Assembly: GCA_943704525.1 (NCBI GenBank)
Contig: CALSCQ010002284.1
Span: forward strand, 1 to 23,972
Origin: Pigoraptor vietnamica
Lineage: Eukaryota > Opisthokonta > Filasterea
Reading direction: 5' to 3'
Length of the DNA: 23,972 nucleotides
Both the position numbers and the translations under genes were made by a program. The notes beneath the pieces were generated by a model. The model was not told the DNA's origin. It was given only the letters and a program-made list of their open reading frames with translations, and did no database searches. This document shows, piece by piece, positions 1-8,963 of the stretch; within the stretch, counting starts at the first letter, position 1, and the number at the start of each line of letters is the position of its first letter.

Positions 1-147
1 GGGGGGGGGTAAATTGGTAAATAGGACGGGTGGTGCTGTCATGACTGCCGTGGTGCACCTGTTGTTGGGAACATAGGTAACCCTACCCCGTAACTACCGT
101 TTCGTCACAATGTGTACTCACTCGCATACCCTCCACGTGGCCTTCAG
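1..147 (+). other. Probable intron or 5' flank before the first visible RhoGEF exon
   Basis: The window opens with nine G followed by taaatt, which could act as a GTAAAT donor; a pyrimidine-rich stretch ending in ccttcag (141-147) looks like an acceptor. The reading frame of the next exon is open only from 94 and has no ATG. The G run could also be the ragged edge of an assembly contig. Confidence 0.4.
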
Positions 148-3100
148 ACGGCGAGCGCGCACTCGTCCGACAAGCTCGGTAAATTTTTTGGCGAGGCAGC
201 GGCTGCGCGCGCCATAACGCACCAGTCCCTCGGCGATTTTCTCGAGTCCCTGGTGGTGTATGGCGACGCAGCGGCGAGGAGTGCGACGCACGACTTCACG
301 CACATGCGTGACGCAAACTGGCGGGACCTCTTGCCCGCGGAGACTGTGGCGGCGCTGTCACACGAGGAAAAGCAGCTGTGTGACCACGCGTGGGAAGTGT
401 TCACGTCGCAGGTGCGTAGTGTGTCAATTCGTTGGGGGGATTGTGGCTGCAATGTGCGCGAAATATCGTAGAGGGTGCTAGGGACATACGTGCCTGCGCG
501 CGTGGGTGTGTGTTTGCGTCGCAGGTGCGTAGTGTGCTAGGGACATGCGTGCCTGTGCGCGTGGGTGTGTGTTTGCGTCGTGGGTGGTTGGTGCACCGTC
601 TAAGCAACCGGCTTCATTGCCCAGGTTTCTTTCCTCGAGTCCGTCATCACTGTCCGCGAGGTATGCGTTTTCACTTGGGCCGTTATGCGCCTGGTCAGCG
701 TTGGATGTGCCGCCGTCCACCTCTCAAACGACCCCTCGCTTTCTCTCGCATAGAACTAGCTTGGTGCGCGCACGTGGACCCTGTTGCTGTCTAACCGCCT
801 TGGTTTTTAGTTCGTCTTGTCTCTTACCCTTGCGATGGCGTCGCAATCGAACCTTCCCAGGGCTTCATGGTGCCCCTCCGCACAGCCAAGGAAGCCGGTT
901 ACCTCGGCGACGTGTCCGAGGTGCATCTCTTTGGTAACATCACCACGCTTTATGCGTCCGCGGACACTGTCGCCCGCACTCTCTTTGCGCGAATGGCGCC
1001 GCCGTCGGCCGATGCGCAGTGGACGATCCACCGCGTGGCCTCTGCGAAGGACTTGTTGGAGATATTCGGCGAGGTGAGTCGCCGTGTGTGTCGAATGCGT
1101 CCGAAACAGTGTGCGTGGGTGCGCTGGTTGGTGTATGCTATTCTAACTTGTTGCGCCGCGCAGGTCGCCCACGTTTTCGCGGATTTCCGCGCGTATCTGC
1201 TGGCCTACCCCGACATCATCGCCTACATCGACTCGCAGCTGCTTCGTTCCGCCGATTTCGAGCTGTTCATGCAGGTCCGCCTTTGTTCGCCGCCCTCTTT
1301 CCCCGTCCTCCCTCCCAAACCCCACCTGGCCCCTTTTCCACACTGTCTCATTACACCTTTGTCGTCTGTTCTTAGCCGCCCCCCCCCCCCCCCCCCCCCC
1401 TTCTCCTTACTTACGCTTCACTTGCCGCCCGAATCACGTGTTGCCGTGGCCGTTTATTGTCCGCCGTGTGTCCTACTGACGGACGCAACTCGCCATGTCA
1501 CGTGACGCGCCCAGTGGTGCGAGCGGCAGCCGATCTGCAGGCGCCTCTCGTTCAAGTCGCTGCTCGTCTGCCCAATGCAACGCATCACAAAGTTCCCCCT
1601 CTTCTTCCGTGACATTTCACGACGCCTCGGAAAGCTTCCGCCCGACGCGGCTGTGTTCCACGGAAACGATTCACAGCACGCCGGTGCCGTCGCCGAAATG
1701 TCCTCGCGCTTCGACTCGTTCATTGCCGAAGTCAACGCGGCGGTGCGCGAGCGCCAAGGTATCATCCGCGCGCGCGCGTTGCAAGAGTCGGTCGTGTTCG
1801 CGCCAGAGGGTCCCGATGACCTGCCATGGGTGAGCGTCCTGGTTTAACTGTTACGGGCTGTGATTGTGATCGGTCGTGAGCGCTTTCTGATTCATGCGTG
1901 ATGCTGCGCAGGAATTTCGGCTCGATGCGCCCGGCCGCTATGTTGTGCGCGAAGGCCGCTTGCAGAAGGCGGGCTCTCTCCGCGCGACAGAGCGCTACGT
2001 CATTCTTTTGAACGATGCGCTCATCGTTGCGCGGCCGCAGCGGCAACTGCTTCCCGGTGCGAGCGGCGCGCGTAACGAGCAGTACATCGTGTCGAAGGAG
2101 GTGCATATTGCGTCGAGAGCTTACTAGTCTCCTCGGCTGTGCAGCACAACCTTGTTTGGCGCATGTGTAACGTGTGCGCACTCTGCTGAAGAATGGCAAT
2201 GTCGTCGCAGCCAATCGCCATCACAGACGTGCGCTTCGAGGACATCACTGGCGACGAAGGTGTGTGTGCTCTCGTTCTACGGTACATGCGCCGTCAGCAG
2301 TGCAGTTGTGCACATCCAAACCTGTCCGCTTTCGCACACGTGACTGACACCGTGCCCTGCCAACAGGCGTGCGCAATGCTTTCATAGTGTTTCACATGGC
2401 GTGGGATCGCGATGGCATAGAGGGCTACACATTCCTCGCCGCAAACGAGAAGGAGAAAATTGCCTGGCTCGACGCCTTGGCAGCTACCGTCGCCGGGAGT
2501 GAGTGTGCCTTGTATTACCAACTGGATGCCGCAACCCTAGCTAACCCTAACCCCGACCCTGGCCGCAGTGCAAGAGATGCTGGGTGTCTGGCACATCCGA
2601 GTCGCTGTGCCTGCCAATGCGCTCGGCGGCGCTCCGAACGGCGCCGGCGACGCAGCGTCTGCCGCGGACGGCTCGTGCGAAAAGACGGTCCTCTGCACAA
2701 TTGACGTTGTCGATGTCCCCGCGAACGCTCGTTACGGCGAGATAACAAAGGCGGCCTGCGAGAAGCACGGCCTCGACTGGGCGCGTTTCGACCTCCTCGT
2801 TCCGCCCGCGCTTACTGTGCCACATCCGCAACCTTCTCACGACTCGCGCCGCTCGTCGCTCACGGGCTCGCACGGGTCCTCCTTCCGCAGCTCCCGCACG
2901 CTCGCGAATTCGTCATCGAACACGGCGATCAACATGGCCGCGTCGCCGGTACCGACGATGCGCGGGTCGCAGTCGGGAAGTATTCGCAGGAGCGCGCTTT
3001 CGGTGTCGTCCTCTGCGCCCGCGGTGCCGGAAAGGGTGACCGTGTCCATCGCGGATCACGTGATTGCGGACCCCTTCATGCCCGTGAGCGAGGCCGTGCT

Positions 3101-3722
3101 AGCGGACGACTCTGTCCCGCTTGTGCTCACGGCAAAGGCAGAGGGCGGTGAGTGCGCTGCATGGTCTTGCCCTATTTTCGCGTATTCGTAACCGTCATTC
3201 GTGTAACTAGCTGTTGGCGTCGATGCGCCCAGATTTCGTGACGTCCAGAAATGATTTCCGTCGCTCTGACATGTTTGCATGCGGTGCTCCAAACATAGGT
3301 TAGGGTTAGGGTTTATGCTGCTCCTTCGTCCCGCCGCAGATGACATATCCGCCCTTCGCGCGCGAATTCGCGAGCTCGAGAGCAGTCTTAGCCGCGCAGA
3401 GACGTCCCATGCGACGATCAAAGTGCGGCAGAAGCTCGTGCGAAGAGCGTCGACGTTTGCGCAGAATGCCGAAGAGGACCCGATGTCGGCGTCGTTCACG
3501 ACCGGCGACTCGCTCTCCGCGAGTGCCCCGAGCGATGCGCTGAGGCGATTGCGGATGGCAGCGCGTCGTGTGACGTCAATGCAGGGCGTCGGAGAGGAAG
3601 AGGGACCGAAGTCGTCCATGCGCCTACTATCGGAACTGCGCGGCTCTTTTGAGCACGAGCTGGGCAAGCTGCCAATGGAGGTGTCTGACGCTCTCGACGT
3701 GCTCGCGCGGCACGCCAAATGA
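148..3722 (+). CDS. DH-PH Rho guanine-nucleotide exchange factor (5' end probably outside the window)
   Basis: Exons seen: 148-411, 625-660, 861-1073, 1164-1274, 1515-1829, 1912-2100, 2211-2259, 2367-2498, 2569-3147, 3340-3722. All have GT-AG borders and phases that agree, giving about 756 residues. Residues about 60-310 form a Dbl-homology domain: it opens with WEVFTSQVSFLESV and contains the conserved helix SLLVCPMQRITKFPLFF near residue 223. A PH domain follows (about 318-432): VREGRLQKAGSL, then YVILLNDALIV, and a closing helix EKEKIAWLDALA with the usual Trp. DH-PH proteins load GTP onto Rho-family GTPases at membranes. Next come a possible ubiquitin-like fold, a Ser-rich linker and a coiled coil (RARIRELESSLSRAE). 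No ATG lies in the open stretch before 148, and a good acceptor ends at 147, so at least one upstream exon is expected. GTPase specificity cannot be read from sequence. Confidence 0.87.
476..580 (+). repeat. 59-bp tandem duplication inside RhoGEF intron 1
   Basis: Two copies of a roughly 46-bp segment beginning tgctagggacat start at 476 and 535, a period of 59 bp, with only a few differences. The material is GT-rich. The first copy ends in a second, exact copy of the exon 1 splice junction (517-536 equals 404-423). Confidence 0.8.
1379..1400 (+). repeat. 22-base poly-C tract in RhoGEF intron 4
   Basis: An uninterrupted run of 22 C lies about 115 bp upstream of the exon 5 acceptor and is followed by a pyrimidine-rich stretch. 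Its length is likely to vary between alleles or sequencing runs. Confidence 0.9.
2533..2554 (+). repeat. Telomere-like CCCTAA motif in RhoGEF intron 8
   Basis: Two degenerate CCCTAA-type units end 14 bp before the exon 9 acceptor, so they form part of its pyrimidine tract. The 12-mer CTAACCCTAACC (2541-2552) is the exact reverse complement of 3298-3309 in the next intron. Confidence 0.8.
3296..3314 (+). repeat. Telomere-like TTAGGG motif in RhoGEF intron 9
   Basis: About two and a half TTAGGG units (GGTTAGGGTTAGGGTTT) lie 25 bp upstream of the exon 10 acceptor. The orientation is opposite to the CCCTAA motif in the preceding intron, so the two flank exon 9 as an inverted pair. Confidence 0.85.
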
Positions 3723-4077
3723 ATCGTGAGTGCCAATCATACAAACACTGTGAGGAGAACTGTCCCTCGTGCGTCGACAGAACCAAGGGCAGAATGGTCT
3801 TGCAAAGGGACAGCAAGTGACGGTTGCAGACAATTTACCGCTCGCCTTGTGTCAGGCCAGTATTATTGCAATCCCATCTCATGAAATCGAGGAGCCCTCG
3901 TCCAGTGAGCACACGGACATGGTTGTCATACTGGACACAGACTAGAAACACAGTTGACCTTAGATATATTGCAACCGCACGCAAACGAGTCGACGATGCC
4001 AGGAAATGTACAGCACGAAGGACGAACGCGCACACGCAGCCCGTGGCCTGCACGGTAACGCGGGGGATGCGTGCCAC
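3723..4077. other. Convergent intergenic region (3' ends of the RhoGEF gene and the unnamed minus-strand gene)
   Basis: These 355 bp separate the stop codons of two genes transcribed towards each other, so they must hold both polyadenylation regions. No canonical AATAAA was seen on either strand. No gene, hairpin cluster or repeat was recognised here. Confidence 0.75.
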
Positions 4078-6279
4078 TCAGACATCGCACTTGCGCTCAA
4101 GCTCGTCCGCGAGACGGCGGATGCTTTCTGTCGCAATGACCGTGTTCTCATTACGGTCACCCAGCTGTGTAAGAGGGAAGGCGATTTTCAGACATGCGTC
4201 TTCGTATCGGTCGATGGAAAGTCACCACTGGCACAATTCAGACACGCTAGAAGAAAACAACCTGCCACACCTACAAGCAAAACACACTAGCACACAAGGG
4301 ACGACCCCCCCCCCCCCCCACACACACACACACACAAGCGCCAAGAGATGCACGTACGCACGGACCTGCGATTGGTACGCCTGGACGACCTTGAGGTTGA
4401 TGGCGTAGGCCTCCTCCAGCAGCTCATTGCGCACCATTCGGGGTATTCCCACGAGCGCCCTGTCGTGCTGCATTTCGAGCATCACCTGGTGTTTGCGGTC
4501 CTGCGGTACGAAATGCGCGCGTGCGTTAGAAAAACAACCGCGCGCCTGGACTGGCACCGCGGGTCTGGACAGGGCAGCGGCGTACCTTTGCGATGGAGAC
4601 GCCGCCGTTCGCCTTCCTATTCTGCGCAATGCGCTTGTTCCACCGCTTGATCATCTCGTTGACGTCCTTATCGGCATCTGGCGTCACAGGCATCAGCAAA
4701 GCGGCACTCGCACATAACGCCCGTTTTAAAAACCAACGGCCAAAGAAAGACCCCTGTGCTCGAGGAACAGGCGATAATTTCACAAGCACCCACTGAAGAA
4801 TTGGGACATGTCCCTCGTTCCCGACCCCATTTGCTGCGCAGAAAGGAGTTTTGGCGAATGAACGGGGCGCAGCACGCTATTCGCACTAATACAGCAGAAC
4901 ACACGGACACATCAGTCCCCCATCAACAGCCCAGAGCACGCATCGCGCGCGCAGACGCACCTCCTGCAGCTGAAGTGTCTCTGCGATCGCCTGACGCATC
5001 GCCTCGCGCTCTTCCTTCTTGTTCAGCTTTCGCGTCCGCTTTGCCTCCGCGGGCGCTGCGAGGCAACGGGACATTCCCGTTAGAGAGAACCCCTCCGCCC
5101 TCCACTTCACACACGCGCACACAAAACGAGTAAATGCAGCATACCATAAAACATACAAGCACACACAGCGAACAGAGCACAGCATCGGCTCACGGTGCAT
5201 GCTGCCAGCAGCGCAGCCCCACCCGACACGTTCGCGGCGGCGGCCGAGGGCTCGCTTCCCTCGCCGTCGTTCCCCTGCGCCTTCGAGGCCTCCTCGTTGC
5301 TCTTGCTCGGCGTGTCCTCCGAATCGGACATGACCGACGCCGGCGACCGCACGCCCGCAGGCCCCCCGCCCGCAGAGTCCATCTGCGACGACGCCGTCAC
5401 GCTTACCTCCCCCTCGGGCGCGGTGGAGGGCGCTGTTTCCGATACCACGGTGTGCAAGGCGGACCCTCGCATTGGCGCTGGCGAGGCGACACTCTCCGCG
5501 GGCAAGGGCTCGTGGGACACGGCGCCCACCACACCCGCCCGGCTGTTGCTGCTCGCCGCGCGCGCAAACGAAGGAGAGGGCGAGAGCCTGTCCTCGGGAG
5601 TGCCGACGTACGAGCCGTGCTGTGAGCGGAAGGACGCGTCGACAGTGAGGCCGACACGATTGCCGCTCTCCGACGCCAAGCCCGTGCCGTGTTCCTCGAG
5701 CCACGAGCGCACGCGCACGCGGTGATCGCCGCTTGCGTCGCTGTTGTCGCTGCCCCGCCGCGCAGTGAGCTCGTTCAGGCTATTGCTCGACAGCTTCGGG
5801 GAGGTGGACGCGCCCGCGCCGCCGGACCCAAGCGAGGCGTCCGAAACCACGCGGGTGCGCGCGTTGATTTGCGCGACCGTCTTTTCGTCGATAAAAACGC
5901 CTGGGGTTCAAACCGTTGTGAGCATACGGACAACACGAGCACGCCCCGGCACCAAAACGGAGTAACCGTGCACTCGCACTGATGATAGAATAATAGTGGG
6001 AGCCTGAGCGGCGAATGCCGCCAATCCAACACACAGCAGCAAGTCCCACCCTCCAACTTGCGCCCAGTGAAGTTCCACGAGTCAAGCACCTGCGTTGCAC
6101 GAAGAAGCCAGCGTCACACGTGTGTGCGCGTGAGGGTTGCTGTTCAGTCGCACAATTGCGATGCCCATTCCCAACTTGCATTCATCGCACTGGCACAGCG
6201 GATGCGCGCAAAAGGACAATCGAGCAGCGCTTGCCTCGATGATAGGCGCCCGCACAGCGCGGTCCCTCAGGTGCGCCAT
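4078..6279 (-). CDS. Unrecognised gene: conserved-looking N- and C-terminal parts around a Ser/Ala/Gly-rich centre
   Basis: Minus-strand exons read as 6279-6235, 6089-6050, 5900 to about 5223, 5055-4961, about 4677-4586, 4500-4366 and 4164-4078, roughly 385 codons. The start ATG at 6279 has no in-frame ATG upstream. The N-terminus (MAHLRDRAVRAPIIE, VLDSWNFTGRKLEG, VFIDEKTVAQINARTRV) is built from three exons that join in phase. Then come about 220 residues of disordered Ser/Ala/Gly/Glu sequence, a basic helix (KRTRKLNKKEEREAMRQ) and helical segments (VNEMIKRWNKRIAQNRK, MVRNELLEEAYAINLKVV), ending ADELERKCDV. Intron 1 appears to use a GC donor (GAG|gcaagc). Two borders are uncertain: the exon 3 donor (5223, or 5194 with a better consensus but the wrong phase) and the exon 5 acceptor (4677 or 4666). 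I recognise no family; the mostly helical C-terminus suggests an adaptor or scaffold, which is only inference. Confidence 0.68.
4305..4336. repeat. C15 run followed by a CA microsatellite in an intron of the unnamed gene
   Basis: Fifteen C (4305-4319) run straight into a CA dinucleotide tract. In the sense of the host gene (minus strand) this reads as GT repeats followed by a G run, about 30 bp downstream of the donor of the exon ending at 4366. Confidence 0.9.
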
Positions 6280-6631
6280 GACGCACGGCGAGGGACGCGC
6301 CACTAACAACACAAAGCAACGTCGCAAACAGGTTCAATGTCGCCCACGAAGCCAACTTGTCCCAACACACCAAAGGCAAATGGACCAGAATATGTGTGGT
6401 GTGTCTTCTGCGTGTGACGTGTGCGTGTGTCGTGTGCGTGTGTCGTGTGCGTGTGTGTGTGCGTATGTGTGGGGAGCTTTTGAAAGAGCAGAGTCAGCCA
6501 TCAGTGGGTTGCCAAGGGACCTGGTCACGTGATCACCGGCCAGGGTCGACAGAATATATTGACAGTAACGCAGACGCAAAGACACACGCACGCGGCCACG
6601 CAATGCAGCAACCGGGGACAGCAAGGCCACG
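6280..6631. other. Intergenic region between TMEM231 and the unnamed minus-strand gene
   Basis: This 352-bp interval holds the 3' flank of TMEM231 and the promoter of the downstream gene on the same strand. It contains a GT-rich minisatellite and one TCACGTGA palindrome (6525-6532), an E-box core 246 bp upstream of the ATG. No open frame here looks real. Confidence 0.7.
6384..6478 (+). repeat. GT-rich minisatellite with a 13-bp unit
   Basis: The unit gtgcgtgtgtcgt occurs twice exactly (6421-6433, 6434-6446) and once in altered form, within a longer GT-rich stretch. It lies between genes rather than in an intron. Confidence 0.8.
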
Positions 6632-8300
6632 TCACGAAATGTGTGGCCGTGGGTTGATCGAGTGCTTGTCTGGGGAGATGAACGTGGGGACCATTTGGCT
6701 CCCGTAAATGTACTTGCGCATGTAGCGGAACACGGCATAGAAGATGGCCGCGATGCAGAGGTACTGGATCCACGCAAACTTGATGATCATCCAGAAGCCC
6801 GGCTTGTAGCTGCAGCAAGCAACAACAGAGGGGGGGCAGTCAAGGCAATACGGAACATTAAGGGAAAGAGAGAGCGCGATGCACGAGTGGAGTGCAGAGA
6901 CGCACGAAACCGTAACAAGCGAAAACCAAGAATGCAAGCCAACTGGCTGCAACACACACACACTGATACGTCCAATGCTGTGCTGTAACAGGCGCGCAGG
7001 CAATGGGGCGGATACACAACAGTCTGCTGCGGGTAGCGCACAGTCGCCGTGATGACAAACGGCTGCCCACTCGCGCGCCCCGCCGTCCACACTTTGTACG
7101 GCGGTTGGTACTCGGTCGTCTCTGCGAGAGAAACAGGGGTTGTCAAGCACAGCACCCATGCTCAGTCTCACATAGCGCCCCCACCGGCTGCGCAGGAGCC
7201 GTGTGGGGTAAAGGCGATGGCGCCATGAAACACCCACAAAGAACACAAAGGGAAGTCACAAGAGAAAAAGGCGCAGTCGAACACGGCCGCACCATTTCTG
7301 TCCGCGTAGGCCGCAAAGATCTCCGGCAGGGTGATGTCGGGGCGCGCGACGAGTGTGCCGTTGTAAACGACGCGCGTGGAGCGATACGGAATGGGGGAGA
7401 GCTGTCGGAGAACGAGGTAGCCGTCCGCAAACAGCTGCGAGCCACCCACGCCCGCAGAGTACTCGAGGTATGCCATCGACTCCATCACGAGGCGCAGTTT
7501 TCGCTGTGGGACGCAGCGCAGGGTCAGGCACTCGCACACATGCGCATGGCCGTGGCATCATTATATAGGTAGCACAAGACACACGTCGCAGGGGTGTGTG
7601 GGAGGACCGCCGGCCACTGACCGGGCGACACCAACAGCGACAGTAACTAAGGTGACAAAGGGACTGCCCAACGCACAGACAGGCGGCAAAACGAGATGGC
7701 GTCCATGTGACGTGGGCTGCGAGGGAACACTGCGCCACACACCGACAGACGATAGTCGAAGAAGAGGAGGAGCTTGACGCCCGTCACCGTCTCGTCGTCA
7801 TTCAGCGGAAACGATAGCGTTATTTTGAGCTGGTCGTTCACGCCGTCCTGGTTGCCGTCCGTTTCGTACGACTGCGCAGCGCACAGAGCACATCAGCATC
7901 GGTGCAACGACATACGGTTGAGCGTGCGACACTGACACTGCGGCGACCCTTACCTGCACGACGGGGACGCGGAGGGAGGCCTGCGAGAGGCGGTTGACGT
8001 CGGGAAAAGTGCTCCACACGAGGGACGTGAAGGGGTTGGAGCCGTCGAGAACGGCAATGAGCGAGTGCTTGAAGTGGATGTCGGGCTGTTCCACGTACGT
8101 CGCCTCGGAGATCCAGAACCCTGCGCCAATGGGGAGCCGGATTGGTTGGGGTGCAACACGGAGCGCGACAGGGCAAGACACCAGCTCCTTCTACACGCAC
8201 ACACGCAATCACATGCACACCACGCACACATACACGCACATGAGCAGCCACTCGTGCGCCTGCGTGGCATAGCAGCACGAGTCACACACACACACACACA

Positions 8301-8340
<40 letters not shown>

Positions 8341-8521
8341 ACACACACACACACACACACACGTACACACCCTGCATGGCATAGGCAGCAACAAAAGGCA
8401 GCACGACCATCAACCCGCGGTAGATGATCGACAGCGCAAAGCCGATCGACAGCGTTCGCGCGTAATACCGCCGCACCACATTCTCGCTGTACACTTCCCA
8501 CATTTCCCCAAACCACTGCAC
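6632..8521 (-). CDS. TMEM231: Transmembrane protein 231, ciliary transition-zone (MKS module) component
   Basis: Six exons on the minus strand (8521-8371, 8120-7954, 7871-7743, 7503-7293, 7121-7016, 6809-6632) join with matching phases into 313 residues, close to the 316 or so of the human protein. Diagnostic matches to the TMEM231 family are the N-terminal WEVYSENVVRRYYARTLS; VEQPDIHFKHSLIAVL; VWSTFPDVNRL; SYETDGNQDGVNDQLKITL; FFDYRLS; ESMAYLEYSAGVGGSQL; and PGFWMIIKFAWIQYLCI. There are two membrane segments, residues about 24-48 and 260-285, with a large loop between them carrying an NGT glycosylation sequon. In animals TMEM231 sits in the transition-zone membrane with B9 and MKS proteins and gates entry to the cilium. 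The start could be the Met at 8521 or the next one at 8503, which aligns better with the human N-terminus. Nothing appears broken. Confidence 0.94.
8283..8361. repeat. Long CA/GT microsatellite abutting the TMEM231 exon 1 donor
   Basis: About 79 bp of nearly pure CA on the plus strand, which is GT in the sense of TMEM231. It begins only nine bases after the exon 1 donor at 8370, and the donor itself reads gtgtgtacgtgtgtg, so the splice site merges into the repeat. A looser CA-rich stretch continues at 8190-8242. Confidence 0.93.
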
Positions 8522-8703
8522 AGCCGAGAATGGAATGGGCTGAGGTCACTGGCCCAATGGCCCTTCCACACGCCACACGCCGCCCACAGTAACAGCCTCA
8601 CAGTCCTCAGCGGCTTCCCTCTCTGTCTCAGTAAACACTCGAAACACAATATGATTCGAAAACGATTCGCAAAAGGCACTCACTTGTGCGCGAGCAGATT
8701 GGA

Positions 8704-8742
8704 ATTTGGCGCCAGGGGTACTAGTACCCCTGATTTGGCGCC
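8704..8742. promoter_or_regulatory. Two E2F-like sites flanking a perfect 20-bp palindrome
   Basis: The decamer ATTTGGCGCC occurs at 8704-8713 and again at 8733-8742, each containing TTTGGCGC, a perfect match to the E2F/DP consensus TTTSSCGC. Between and partly overlapping them is the exact palindrome CAGGGGTACTAGTACCCCTG (8713-8732). E2F is widespread among eukaryotes, so the site type is plausible, but occupancy is inference. Confidence 0.5.
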
Positions 8743-8764
8743 CTCCCAGTGGCCTCATGCCGAA

Positions 8765-8799
8765 ATCTCGGCGAGATATTAAGCGAGATCTCGGCGAGA
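8765..8799. promoter_or_regulatory. Duplicated dyad element ATCTCGGCGAGA
   Basis: The 12-mer appears at 8765-8776 and 8788-8799, 23 bp apart, and each copy contains TCTCGGCGAGA, an inverted repeat around a central G. The linker adds a further GAGATCTC palindrome (8785-8792). The arrangement resembles paired binding sites for a dimeric DNA-binding protein; none is identified. Confidence 0.4.
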
Positions 8800-8830
8800 G
8801 TGAGGGCCTTGTTCCCATGTTACCGGAGTT

Positions 8831-8848
8831 GGCATGTGTTGACATGCC
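8831..8848. promoter_or_regulatory. Short inverted repeat GGCATGT-GTTG-ACATGCC
   Basis: Two exact 7-bp arms are separated by four bases in the middle of the divergent promoter region. This may be a dimer binding site or chance; there is no T-run after it, so it is not a terminator. Confidence 0.35.
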
Positions 8849-8953
8849 CTTGCCAAAAATGGAAAGCGCCAACGCACGGCTCACTATGGGCGACTATGGC
8901 GGCCCAAAAATAGCGCCCGTGTGCCCACAGAATCGAACTCAGGTGTGTGCCAC

Positions 8954-8963
8954 TTTTGGCGGG
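8954..8963 (+). promoter_or_regulatory. Third E2F-like site TTTTGGCGGG
   Basis: This matches the core TTTGGCGGG of well-studied E2F sites, on the plus strand, about 510 bp upstream of the giant gene's ATG and 430 bp from that of TMEM231. Its presence beside the two TTTGGCGC sites makes chance less likely, but this is pattern matching only. Confidence 0.4.

Noticed and set aside
476-580. Possible CRISPR-like or satellite array in the 59-bp repeat
   Set aside because: Only two copies, no spacers, located in an intron of a eukaryotic gene; a simple tandem duplication explains it.
2533-3314. A true chromosome end or an integrated telomere fragment
   Set aside because: Only two to three degenerate units in each place, inside introns of an intact gene, in opposite orientations. 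They are too short to be a telomere.
8920-8955. GTTCGATTC on the minus strand, resembling the B box of a tRNA or tRNA-derived SINE
   Set aside because: The T-stem arms do not pair (CTGAG against CTGTG), no matching acceptor stem was found, and no clear A box lies at the right distance.
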